A stretch of DNA of 32,172 bases. Origin: an uncultured Eubacteriales bacterium (lineage in GTDB: Bacteria > Bacillota > Clostridia > HGM11514). The stretch is from assembly GCA_902492655.1 (NCBI GenBank), contig CABUMF010000021.1, positions 1-32,172 of the forward strand, written 5' to 3'. A model generated the notes under the pieces. That model was not told the origin of the DNA. It saw nothing but the letters and a program-made list of their open reading frames with translations, and did no database searches. Of the stretch, positions 7,720 to 15,479 are shown one piece after another. Position 1 is the stretch's first letter, and each line of letters opens with the position of its first letter. The translations under genes were made by a program, and so were the position numbers.

Positions 7720-9222
7720 ATGAATTTCAAGCCTGAAATAAAAGAAATCAGCTTAATTGAGAACGCATTTTCCAAAAATGTAAACGAAACTGTTCAATGC
7801 GATATTATTGTTCCCGATGTTTTGGAGGATGTCGGAAAAATCCTGTGCGTGGATGCCCAAAGCATTATAGAATCAAAGGAGCTGTCGGGCGGAAGACTGA
7901 CCGTTTCGGGAACCGTTTCGGCAGACATACTCTACACGCCTCAATCCGGAGGCATTGAAGCAATTCATACGCAAATGACATTCAGCCATTCCGAAAAGGT
8001 CGAGGATGACAGTCTTAATATCTGCGCAGTCTGTCATGTTTCTTCCGTTGAACACAGCCTGTACAATTCAAGAAAAATGAATGTTCGGGCAAATATCGGA
8101 ATAGAGCTTTCGGCAACCCGTGACATAAGCACGGAAATTCTTTCATCCGTCGAATCGGATTGCCCTGTTGAAATGCAAAGCTGTGAGGTTGAAACGGTTT
8201 CAAAGCACATAAATGCAACGGATGTAATACCGTTTCACGAAACCCTCGATATTCCGTCCGGAAGCCCGGCAGCCGTAAATGTGCTAAAATGCAATGTTTC
8301 CTTTACCGACCGTGATTTTAAGCTGCTGTCAAACAAGGCGGTAATACGAGGAAATCTTTTAATCAATATTCTTTATAAGGGAGAAGACGGCGAGCTTTCA
8401 AAGGCTGAATTCACAAGAGCGATAACCGAAATCTGCGACGCTGTCGGGGCAGAGGAAAACATGAGGGAAAATATCCGTGTATCCCTTTCGCCCTTCAAAG
8501 CAGAGCCTACCGCTAACGCAGAGGGCGCAATGAGAGCGTTTTTTACAGAGGGCAAACTGTTCGTGGAAACAGATTGTCGGAGAAACGAAACCGAAACCGT
8601 AATCACCGATATGTTTTGTACGGGATGCGATTTGAAGCTTACATCGTCCCTTATTTCCGCCGATAACAAAGAGCCCGTAACAATGCTTGCCGCCGTGCGT
8701 GACATCATACCTTCTGCCGAAATAAATGCAAAGAGAATATTTGATTCAAAGGTATCTGCAAGCGTAGTAAGCTCAGAAGTCAAAAACGGAGAAATCACGG
8801 TGTCGGGCAAGGCAAATGCGGGATTTCTTATACTTGATAACGAAGGTGCATACAACTATATCACAAGGACTGTGCCCTTTACATACAGCGGTGCATATAA
8901 CGAAGGAGCACCGAGCATAACCGCAAAAGCAAAGGGAATATCTGCCCAGCTAAGTGGCTCGGGAGATGCGGAAATTCGTTTTACGGCAGTTCTCACCGCA
9001 AAAAAGAGAGCCGGCGAAAAGCTTAATTACATTGCAAATGCACAGCCTGAGAACACCGACGGCGCATCGGAAAAGCCCTCTCTTATAGTTTATTTCACAA
9101 AACCGGGAGATACTCTTTGGGATATTGCAAAGCGGTACGGCGCAACGAGGAAAAACATTATAAGCGCAAACAATCTCGGAGATACGCTCCCCGAAGGGCA
9201 AAAGATAATTATACCGAGATAA
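7720..9222 (+). CDS. sipL: SipL-like spore envelope protein (SPOCS/DUF3794 domains + C-terminal LysM)
   Basis: The 500-residue protein has the architecture of Clostridioides SipL, which binds SpoIVA and anchors the coat to the forespore. It has several DUF3794 (SPOCS) beta-rich modules, the first at residues about 20-130 (ETVQCDIIVPDVLEDVGKILCVDA, then GTVSADILY), with similar segments around 170-260 and 330-430. A C-terminal LysM follows in about the last 48 residues (FTKPGDTLWDIAKRYGATRKNI...GQKIIIP). It has no signal peptide, as expected for a mother-cell cytoplasmic protein. GGAGG seven bases before ATG fixes the start. The assignment to SipL rather than another SPOCS/LysM paralogue rests on domain order and length. 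No convincing sporulation promoter could be identified upstream. Confidence 0.8.
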   Translation: MNFKPEIKEISLIENAFSKNVNETVQCDIIVPDVLEDVGKILCVDAQSIIESKELSGGRLTVSGTVSADILYTPQSGGIEAIHTQMTFSHSEKVEDDSLNICAVCHVSSVEHSLYNSRKMNVRANIGIELSATRDISTEILSSVESDCPVEMQSCEVETVSKHINATDVIPFHETLDIPSGSPAAVNVLKCNVSFTDRDFKLLSNKAVIRGNLLINILYKGEDGELSKAEFTRAITEICDAVGAEENMRENIRVSLSPFKAEPTANAEGAMRAFFTEGKLFVETDCRRNETETVITDMFCTGCDLKLTSSLISADNKEPVTMLAAVRDIIPSAEINAKRIFDSKVSASVVSSEVKNGEITVSGKANAGFLILDNEGAYNYITRTVPFTYSGAYNEGAPSITAKAKGISAQLSGSGDAEIRFTAVLTAKKRAGEKLNYIANAQPENTDGASEKPSLIVYFTKPGDTLWDIAKRYGATRKNIISANNLGDTLPEGQKIIIPR

Positions 9223-9242
9223 TCTCAATACAATCAGGTATC

Positions 9243-9270
9243 AAGGGATTTGCTGTTTTGCAAATCCCTT
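9243..9270 (+). terminator. Strong hairpin after the sipL-like gene
   Basis: A perfect 11-bp stem (AAGGGATTTGC, 9243-9253, with GCAAATCCCTT, 9260-9270) around TGTTTT, 21 bases after the stop. It lacks a good U-tract immediately after the stem; a T-run follows about 20 bases later. Confidence 0.65.
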
Positions 9271-9296
9271 TACAGTGCGGTCTGTACAATTTTTTA

Positions 9297-9325
9297 TTGT
9301 CAAAATGTCATATTTGTGATATAAT
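9297..9325 (+). promoter_or_regulatory. Strong sigma-A promoter of cwlD-radA
   Basis: TTGTCA (9297-9302), a 17-base spacer and a perfect TATAAT (9320-9325) with extended -10 TGA. This is vegetative-type, which suggests that radA is transcribed from here together with the amidase gene. Confidence 0.85.
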
Positions 9326-9356
9326 ATTGCATATACCCTACTAAGGGGGTATATAT

Positions 9357-10058
9357 ATGTTTATTACCGTAAAAAAATCTACTTTGATAATTCTTGCCGC
9401 ATCTTTCACGATTATAATAACTGCCGCGGCGGTATATGCAAAAAAAGCAGATAAGGAAATTCCGAACTTAACCGTGGTTGTCGATGCAGGTCACGGCGGA
9501 ATGGACGGCGGTGCCGTAGGTCACAGCGGAACACTTGAAAAGGACATAAACCTATCGGTTTCAAAAATTCTTTGCAAAATGCTTGAAGCAAGAGGGGCAT
9601 CCGTCATCATGACTCGGGATGAGGATATTTCGCTTCATGACGAATCCGCAAATACGGTTCGTGAGCAAAAACGGAGTGATCTTTCAAAAAGAAAGGCGCT
9701 TGCGGGTGACGAAAAAACCGATATTTTCATAAGCGTACACATGAACAAATTTGAACAGGAGAAGTACCGCGGAGCACAGGTTTTCTATGCTGACAACAAT
9801 GTAAGCCACGCTCTTGCGGACTGTATAAGAACGGAGCTTGTAAAGGTTTCGGAAAAAAGCGACGGAAGGGAGCTGAAAAAGGCATACGACACGATGTACA
9901 TATTAAAATCAACGGATAATCCTGCGGTTATAGTCGAGTGCGGTTTTCTTTCAAATCCCGAAGAAGAACAGCTTCTTTTAAGCAAAAAGTATCAGAATAA
10001 AATCGCAAAGGCAATAACGGACGGAGTATGTGCGTATGTCAAATCAAATGAAAAATAA
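9357..10058 (+). CDS. cwlD: N-acetylmuramoyl-L-alanine amidase, CwlD type
   Basis: This zinc amidase (Amidase_3) cleaves the lactyl-amide bond in peptidoglycan. In spore-formers CwlD makes the naked muramic acid that becomes muramic lactam in the spore cortex. The 233-residue protein begins with a membrane or signal segment (residues about 9-28, IILAASFTIIITAAAVYA), followed directly by the catalytic domain. Metal and catalytic residues are visible: His46 (VVDAGHGGMDGG), Glu61 (LEKDIN), His128 (ISVHMN) and Glu194 (VIVECGFLSNPEE). The size with a lone catalytic domain fits CwlD better than larger autolysins. Start ATG 9357 follows AAGGGGGT. It overlaps radA by 23 bases. The sigma-A promoter is unexpected for a purely sporulation role. 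Confidence 0.85.
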   Translation: MFITVKKSTLIILAASFTIIITAAAVYAKKADKEIPNLTVVVDAGHGGMDGGAVGHSGTLEKDINLSVSKILCKMLEARGASVIMTRDEDISLHDESANTVREQKRSDLSKRKALAGDEKTDIFISVHMNKFEQEKYRGAQVFYADNNVSHALADCIRTELVKVSEKSDGRELKKAYDTMYILKSTDNPAVIVECGFLSNPEEEQLLLSKKYQNKIAKAITDGVCAYVKSNEK

Positions 10059-11403
10059 GACTGTATTTTTGTGCAACGAGTGCGGGTACGAATCGTCAAA
10101 ATGGCTCGGAAAATGCCCGGAATGCGGAAGCTGGAACACCATGAGCGAATACACCCCGAGAGAAGAAAAGAAAAACGGCGGTGCTGTGGGAATTTCATCA
10201 TTTTCAAAGCCTATGCCGATTGGCGATGTAGCAATCGAGCATGAGGAAAGAATATCCACGGGAAGCTCGGAGCTTGACAGAGTTTTGGGCGGCGGCGCCG
10301 TTAAAGGCTCTTTGGTGCTGGTCGGAGGCGACCCGGGAATAGGAAAATCCACACTTCTTTTGCAGGTGTGCAATTCATTTGCTAAAAGCCTTGATGTTTT
10401 GTATGTTTCGGGAGAAGAATCCGCAAAGCAGATAAAAATGCGTGCCGACAGGCTTTCGGTTTCCGGCGAAAAGCTGTTTTTGCTTCCCGAAACAAACACC
10501 TCAAGAATCAAAGCCGCTCTTGACGAAAAGCACTACGGTGCGGTTATTATCGACTCAATTCAGACAATGTATTCGGAAAACATAACCTCTGCCCCAGGAA
10601 GCGTTTCGCAAATAAGAGAAGCAACGCTGATTTTAATGCAAATTGCCAAAGAAAGAGGCATTACGATTTTCATTGTAGGTCATGTGACAAAAGAGGGAGC
10701 CTTGGCAGGCCCGAGGGTTTTGGAGCATATGGTTGACTGCGTTTTATACTTTGAGGGTGACGGGCAACATTCATTCAGAATATTAAGAGCAGTCAAAAAC
10801 CGCTTTGGCTCAACAAACGAAATCGGTGTATTTGAAATGAAGCAAAAGGGACTTACGGATGTTCCGAACCCTTCCGAGATGTTTCTTGACGGAAAACCGC
10901 AAGGAGTTCCCGGCTCATGCGTTTTCTGCACGATTGAAGGAACACGCCCAATACTTTCAGAGGTGCAGGCTCTTGTTACAAAAACGGGCTTCGGCAATCC
11001 TCGGCGTGCCGCAATAGGGATAGATTACAACCGTGTGGTGCTTCAGATTGCAGTGCTTGAAAAAAGGCTCGGGCTTAACCTTTCGGGCTCGGATATTTAC
11101 ATAAATGTTGCCGGTGGCATGAAGCTGGACGAGCCTGCGGCAGATCTTGCAATTTGCATGGCTATTGTTTCGAGCTTCAAAAACATAGCCGCACCGGACA
11201 AAACCGTAGTTTTCGGAGAAGTCGGTCTTACAGGAGAGGTAAGAGGTGTAAGCTGGTTTGAGCAAAGAGTGAAGGAAGCAAGAAAGCTGGGCTTTGAAAA
11301 ATGCATTATTCCAAAATCAAACGCCTCCTCGCTCACCGACAAAACAGGCATTATAGGAGCAGAAGACCTGTATTCCGCCGTTTCAGCGTATATTAAGCAA
11401 TAA
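10036..11403 (+). CDS. radA: DNA repair protein RadA
   Basis: RadA (Sms) is a RecA-like helicase acting on recombination intermediates. Three parts are visible: a C4 zinc finger at the N terminus (Cys13, Cys16, Cys27, Cys30; CNECGYESSKWLGKCPECG), the ATPase core with Walker A GGDPGIGKST (97-106) and the RadA-specific KNRFG motif, and a Lon-like C-terminal domain (DIYINVAGGMKLDEPAADLA; VVFGEVGLTGEVRGV). The start at 10036 has GGAG nine bases upstream and lies inside cwlD, so the two genes overlap by 23 bases. A start at 10048 is possible; a GTG at 10030 is too close to the GGAG. The length of 455 residues is normal. Confidence 0.97.
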   Translation: MSNQMKNKTVFLCNECGYESSKWLGKCPECGSWNTMSEYTPREEKKNGGAVGISSFSKPMPIGDVAIEHEERISTGSSELDRVLGGGAVKGSLVLVGGDPGIGKSTLLLQVCNSFAKSLDVLYVSGEESAKQIKMRADRLSVSGEKLFLLPETNTSRIKAALDEKHYGAVIIDSIQTMYSENITSAPGSVSQIREATLILMQIAKERGITIFIVGHVTKEGALAGPRVLEHMVDCVLYFEGDGQHSFRILRAVKNRFGSTNEIGVFEMKQKGLTDVPNPSEMFLDGKPQGVPGSCVFCTIEGTRPILSEVQALVTKTGFGNPRRAAIGIDYNRVVLQIAVLEKRLGLNLSGSDIYINVAGGMKLDEPAADLAICMAIVSSFKNIAAPDKTVVFGEVGLTGEVRGVSWFEQRVKEARKLGFEKCIIPKSNASSLTDKTGIIGAEDLYSAVSAYIKQ

Positions 11404-11405
11404 GA

Positions 11406-11433
11406 AAATCCGCCGACATCGGCGGATTTCTTT
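11406..11433. terminator. Shared convergent terminator between radA and dapB
   Basis: AAATCCGCCG (11406-11415) pairs with CGGCGGATTT (11420-11429) around ACAT. T-rich sequence follows on the plus side and TTTTCTT on the minus side, so it can end both the radA and dapB transcripts. Confidence 0.85.
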
Positions 11434-11434
11434 A

Positions 11435-12184
11435 TTATATTTTAACTATATCCTTCATTGAATACATTCCCGAAGGCTTGCCCTTAAGAAATCTTGCGGC
11501 GGCTATTGCGCCGGTTGCAAAAATCTCTCTTGAATTTGCGGAATGCTTAATCTCGATAACCTCGTCATTCCCTGCAAAAAGCACCGTATGCTCACCGACA
11601 ATCGTTCCGCCCCTTACGGAGTGAATTCCGATTTCCTTGGGATCACGCGCTTTTCTTACGGAATGCCTGTCATAAACAAACTCAAAATCATCGTTTTCGT
11701 TAAGCTCTTCGGCTATTGCAAGCGCCGTACCGCTGGGGGCGTCAAGCTTCCTGTGGTGATGCTTTTCGATAATTTCAATATCGAAATCCTTCCCCAATAT
11801 TTCCGCCGCACGCTTTGCCAAAGCCGTAATAACACTTATCCCAAGAGACATATTGGCAGAATAGAAAATTGCTGTTTTTGCGGATGCTTCCTTCATTTTC
11901 GCCTTTTGTTCATCGGAAAGCCCCGTAGTTGCAAAAACTATGGGAGTTTTTGTATCAACCGCATATTTCAAAATTCCGTCAAAAGAGGAAGGGTGAGAAA
12001 AATCAATAATAACATCGGCGCTTCCCTTAAAATCATCGGGCGAAGAATATACGGGAAACATTGATGCCTCATCCTGCTTTATATCAAATCCGCACACAAC
12101 CTCAAGGTCATCGTTCTTTTTCACGGTATCCGCAATCACTCGGCCCATAAAGCCCAATGCTCCGTTAATTATAATACTTGTCAT
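11435..12184 (-). CDS. dapB: 4-hydroxy-tetrahydrodipicolinate reductase
   Basis: It reduces 4-hydroxy-tetrahydrodipicolinate with NAD(P)H in lysine/diaminopimelate synthesis; its substrate is also close to dipicolinate, the spore solute. The 249-residue protein shows the dinucleotide-binding loop INGALGFMGR (7-16), the family signature EIIEKHHHRKLDAPSGTAL containing the catalytic His and Lys, and a C-terminal SREIFATGAIAAARFL. The ATG at 12184 has AGAGGTG seven bases upstream; a TTG two codons earlier is less likely. It ends the asd-dapA-dapB operon, 14 bases after dapA. Confidence 0.97.
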   Translation of the reverse strand: MTSIIINGALGFMGRVIADTVKKNDDLEVVCGFDIKQDEASMFPVYSSPDDFKGSADVIIDFSHPSSFDGILKYAVDTKTPIVFATTGLSDEQKAKMKEASAKTAIFYSANMSLGISVITALAKRAAEILGKDFDIEIIEKHHHRKLDAPSGTALAIAEELNENDDFEFVYDRHSVRKARDPKEIGIHSVRGGTIVGEHTVLFAGNDEVIEIKHSANSREIFATGAIAAARFLKGKPSGMYSMKDIVKI

Positions 12185-12198
12185 TTGCAAGCACCTCT

Positions 12199-13083
12199 TT
12201 ACAAAATATCAACTGATTTGAGCGCCGCCTCAATGCGTGCCTTGTTCTCATCGGACGGTTCATAAAGCGGAAGCCTGAGCATTCCGTTATCCATGCCGAG
12301 CATCTTCATGGCAACCTTTACCGGTATAGGGTTAACATCGCAGAAAAGAGAATTAATAAGCTCAAGATATTTAAGCTGAAGCTTTGCGGCAGCTTTATAA
12401 TCACCGTTTAAGCAAAGCTCGCACATATCGTGAGTTTCATCCGGTGCAACATTTGCAAGAACCGAAATAACACCCTTTGCGCCGATCGACATAAGCGGAA
12501 CTACCATATCGTCATTACCCGAATACATATCAACCAAATCTCCGCATTTTTCCATCATTTTTACGCTGAGAGACATATCTCCGCTTGCTTCCTTAATGCC
12601 TACGATATTTTCTCGCTGAGCAAGTTCATAGAGGGTATCGGGAGAAATTGTAACCCCTGTTCTTGAAGGAACATTGTAAAGTATAATCGGGATATTTACC
12701 TCATCGGCAATCTTTCCGTAATGCTGAACAAGCCCTCTTTGAGATGTTTTATTATAATAAGGAGTAACCATTAAAAGCGCATCTGCGCCGACGCCCTCCG
12801 CAAACTTTGAAAGATGAATTGCACAAGCGGTATCGTTATTACCGGTACCTGCAATAATCGGAATCCTTCCGTCCGCCTTGCGGCAGGCATATTTAATGGT
12901 TTCTTCGTGCTCCTCAACCGTCATCGTTGCCGCCTCGCCCGTTGTTCCGGCAATGATAATAGAGTCCGTTTTATGTTCAATATGGTACTCAATCAAGCGA
13001 CCGAGAGCCTCAAAATCAACGCCGTTTTCGTTAAACGGAGTAATGAGCGCAACTCCCGAGCCTGTAAACACTGTATTTTTCAT
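12199..13083 (-). CDS. dapA: 4-hydroxy-tetrahydrodipicolinate synthase
   Basis: It condenses pyruvate with aspartate semialdehyde through a Schiff base. The 294 residues fit the TIM-barrel family. Key residues are present: GTTGE (46-50), Tyr136 (LYNVPSRTG) and the Schiff-base lysine Lys164 (VGIKEASGD). The start ATG 13083 (MKNTVFTGSG) has AAAGGA nine bases upstream. It sits 18 bases after asd, whose product it uses, and directly before dapB, so three consecutive pathway steps are co-transcribed. Confidence 0.98.
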   Translation of the reverse strand: MKNTVFTGSGVALITPFNENGVDFEALGRLIEYHIEHKTDSIIIAGTTGEAATMTVEEHEETIKYACRKADGRIPIIAGTGNNDTACAIHLSKFAEGVGADALLMVTPYYNKTSQRGLVQHYGKIADEVNIPIILYNVPSRTGVTISPDTLYELAQRENIVGIKEASGDMSLSVKMMEKCGDLVDMYSGNDDMVVPLMSIGAKGVISVLANVAPDETHDMCELCLNGDYKAAAKLQLKYLELINSLFCDVNPIPVKVAMKMLGMDNGMLRLPLYEPSDENKARIEAALKSVDIL

Positions 13084-13101
13084 TGCAATTTTTCCTTTCC
13101 C

Positions 13102-14103
13102 TTATTTGCTTTGCTGCTGGATATACTTTTCTGCAATCTGGACTGCGTTTGATGCCGCACCCTTTCTGATATTATCCGCAACAACCCAAAGATTTACGCC
13201 GTTTTCAACGCTTTCGTCGCGTCTGATTCTTCCGATATAGGTTTCGTCTGTACCGGTTGCTTTTTCGGCTATCGGGTAAATATCGTTTGCGGGATCATCC
13301 ATGATAACAACACCGGGAGCATTTCTGAGAGTTTCCACAAGCTCGGAAAGCTCAAACGGCTTTTTGAGTTCAACATTGATAGATTCGCTATGGCTGTTAA
13401 ACACAGGTACTCTTACAGCCGTTGCGGTGATTCTTATGCTGTCATCATGAAGAATTTTCCTTGTTTCGTTAACCATTTTCATTTCCTCTTTGGTGTAACC
13501 GTTATCGAGGAAAACATCTATATGAGGCAAGCAGTTGCCTGCAATCTGATAAGGGAATTTCTTGGGAGCTTCGCCCTTAAGACCGTTTTCAAGGTCCTTA
13601 TATCCTGCCATTCCCGCACCCGAAACTGCCTGATATGTGGAATAAACAATTCTCTTAATTCCGTATTTATCCTGCAAAGGCTTAAGAGCCACCATGGCCT
13701 GGATTGTAGAGCAGTTGGGGTTTGCAATAATGCCCTTGTTCCATTCAATGTCCTCGGGGTTAACTTCGGGAACAACAAGCGGCACTTCCTTATCCATTCT
13801 CCATGCACTTGAATTATCTATTACAACCACGCCTGCTTTTGCGGCAATGGGAGAATACTTTTCACTTGTAGAACCGCCTGCCGAGAAAAGTGCTATATCA
13901 ACACGACCGTTATCGAAAGAATGCTCGTTAAGCTCCTCGACAACATAATCCTTACCCATAAACTTAACGGTCTTACCGGCAGAACGGGCGGAAGCCATAA
14001 GATAATAGTTCTCAACCGGAAGATTTTTTTCTTCCAGAACCTTAAGAAAAGTCCTTCCGACCATACCTGTAGCACCAACCACGGCAATATTGTACTTTTT
14101 CAT
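13102..14103 (-). CDS. asd: Aspartate-semialdehyde dehydrogenase
   Basis: It reduces aspartyl phosphate to aspartate semialdehyde with NADPH, the branch point to lysine, threonine and methionine. In the 333-residue protein the NADP loop GATGMVG (10-16), the catalytic Cys131 (ANPNCSTIQ) and the later FNSHSESINVE segment are visible. The ATG at 14103 has GGAGG nine bases upstream; the 15 further codons of open frame are leader and promoter. It is first in asd-dapA-dapB and has its own consensus promoter. The leader is only about 29 bases, too short for a lysine riboswitch. Confidence 0.97.
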   Translation of the reverse strand: MKKYNIAVVGATGMVGRTFLKVLEEKNLPVENYYLMASARSAGKTVKFMGKDYVVEELNEHSFDNGRVDIALFSAGGSTSEKYSPIAAKAGVVVIDNSSAWRMDKEVPLVVPEVNPEDIEWNKGIIANPNCSTIQAMVALKPLQDKYGIKRIVYSTYQAVSGAGMAGYKDLENGLKGEAPKKFPYQIAGNCLPHIDVFLDNGYTKEEMKMVNETRKILHDDSIRITATAVRVPVFNSHSESINVELKKPFELSELVETLRNAPGVVIMDDPANDIYPIAEKATGTDETYIGRIRRDESVENGVNLWVVADNIRKGAASNAVQIAEKYIQQQSK

Positions 14104-14138
14104 ATAATTAAACCTCCGAACATAGTTATATACTATAT

Positions 14139-14168
14139 ATTTTACCACTTACATACTTGTCTTGTCAA
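14139..14168 (-). promoter_or_regulatory. Sigma-A promoter of asd-dapA-dapB
   Basis: On the minus strand a perfect TTGACA (14168-14163), an 18-base spacer and TAAAAT (14144-14139), with extended -10 TGG. Confidence 0.8.
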
Positions 14169-14228
14169 TCAAAAATCCTACAAAAATTATGCGGTTTTAG
14201 CGGTATTCTATATTCAAACTTTACTTTT

Positions 14229-15479
14229 TTATTCCATGTTAAGCTTTTCCTTTGCGTTTGCGAGCATAAGCTTTATTCTGTTCTGCTGATTTATCTCGGA
14301 AGCGCTTGCGTCATAATCAATCGCAATAATGTTGACATTTGGATTTCGTTTTTTAATCGGGTTCATCATACCCTTCCCTACAATGTGATTGGGAAGGCAT
14401 CCGAACGGCTGGGTGCAGACTATGTTGTTTACGCCGCTGTCTGCAAGCTCGAGCATTTCCGCCGGGAGGAGCCAGCCCTCACCCATTTTGCATCCGTAGC
14501 CCACATAACCGTCAACCAAAGAAACGGTATGCGAAAAAGGAGCGAAGGGTTTAAATCTTCCGTCTGCCTTTACGGCATCTATAACCTTTTTTTCTTCTTT
14601 TTCAAGCAATTTGCGGATAAGCTTTATAAAAGGATAAAGTGCCTTACCCCGTCCGTAAAGCTTATAGTCCATTTCATTGTCAAATATCGAATAAAGCATG
14701 AAGCCCATAAGCCCGGGCATAACCACCTCTGCCCCTTCCGAAACCAAAAAACGCTCCAGTCCGTTATTTCCCGTAGGAGAAAACTTAACAAAAATCTCGC
14801 CTACTATACCGACCTTAACCTTTTTTTCGTTGCTTCTTTCGATTTTGCCGAACTCATCAATAATTTTTTTATAATTTTTCTTTATGCTCACAAGGGTAAA
14901 GCGTTTTTTGTTCATCTCGCCCGTAAGGGAAGCCGTAAGCTTTTTGGTAACCGCTTCCGTACTGCCCTTCTCGATTTCATAAGGCTTGCACTGATTTTCA
15001 AGGGACATAATAAGGTCGCCGTAAAGCGTTGCGTAAAGAAGCTTTCGGAGCATCGGAATCGTAAGCTTAAACCCCGGATGCTTTTCAAGTCCGGCAAGGC
15101 TTAACGAAATTACCGGTATGTGCCCGAAACCTGCTCGTTCGAGTGCTTTTCTGATAAGGAAAATATAATTTGACGCACGGCAGCCGCCGCCTGTCTGAAA
15201 CATGATAAGTGCGATTTTATCGGTATCGTATTTGCCGCTTTTAACCGCTTCCAAAAACTGCCCTATTACAACTATTGCAGGATAGCAAGTATCATTATGA
15301 ACATACCTCAGCCCTTCTTCCGTTACGGAAGAACTTTGAGTTTCCAGAAGCTCAATATTGTACCCATAGCTCCTCAAAATCTCTATATAGAGTTTAAAAT
15401 GCACCGGAAGCATATTGGGAGCCAAAATGGTATGTGTTTTTTTCATTTCTTCGGTGAAAGGGATATATTTTTCAATCAT
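14229..15479 (-). CDS. 2-hydroxyacyl-CoA dehydratase-like protein (activase-associated, HGD-D-like)
   Basis: The 416-residue protein resembles the C-terminal third of the roughly 1,400-residue activase/dehydratase fusions of anaerobic Firmicutes and the D component of 2-hydroxyglutaryl-CoA dehydratase. Six cysteines in family-like contexts could ligate an iron-sulfur cluster: Cys65 (HNDTCYPA), Cys100 (TGGGCRASNY), Cys164, Cys330 (GYGCKMGEG), Cys355 and Cys361 (CTQPFGCLPNHI). Its ATG lies inside the last codons of the preceding activase gene (8-base overlap), with AGGAAAGG/AGGA sequences in front, so translation is coupled. No CoA-transferase or second dehydratase subunit is nearby, so a fermentative dehydratase role is not supported; the substrate is unknown. 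No terminator is seen before the asd promoter. Confidence 0.8.
   Translation of the reverse strand: MIEKYIPFTEEMKKTHTILAPNMLPVHFKLYIEILRSYGYNIELLETQSSSVTEEGLRYVHNDTCYPAIVVIGQFLEAVKSGKYDTDKIALIMFQTGGGCRASNYIFLIRKALERAGFGHIPVISLSLAGLEKHPGFKLTIPMLRKLLYATLYGDLIMSLENQCKPYEIEKGSTEAVTKKLTASLTGEMNKKRFTLVSIKKNYKKIIDEFGKIERSNEKKVKVGIVGEIFVKFSPTGNNGLERFLVSEGAEVVMPGLMGFMLYSIFDNEMDYKLYGRGKALYPFIKLIRKLLEKEEKKVIDAVKADGRFKPFAPFSHTVSLVDGYVGYGCKMGEGWLLPAEMLELADSGVNNIVCTQPFGCLPNHIVGKGMMNPIKKRNPNVNIIAIDYDASASEINQQNRIKLMLANAKEKLNME

Noticed and set aside
9243..9300. Attenuator or riboswitch in front of cwlD
   Set aside because: The strong hairpin lies upstream of the cwlD promoter, so it belongs to the 3' end of the sipL-like transcript.
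14104..14228. Lysine riboswitch or T-box in front of asd-dapA-dapB
   Set aside because: The promoter leaves a leader of only about 29 bases, far too short for either element.
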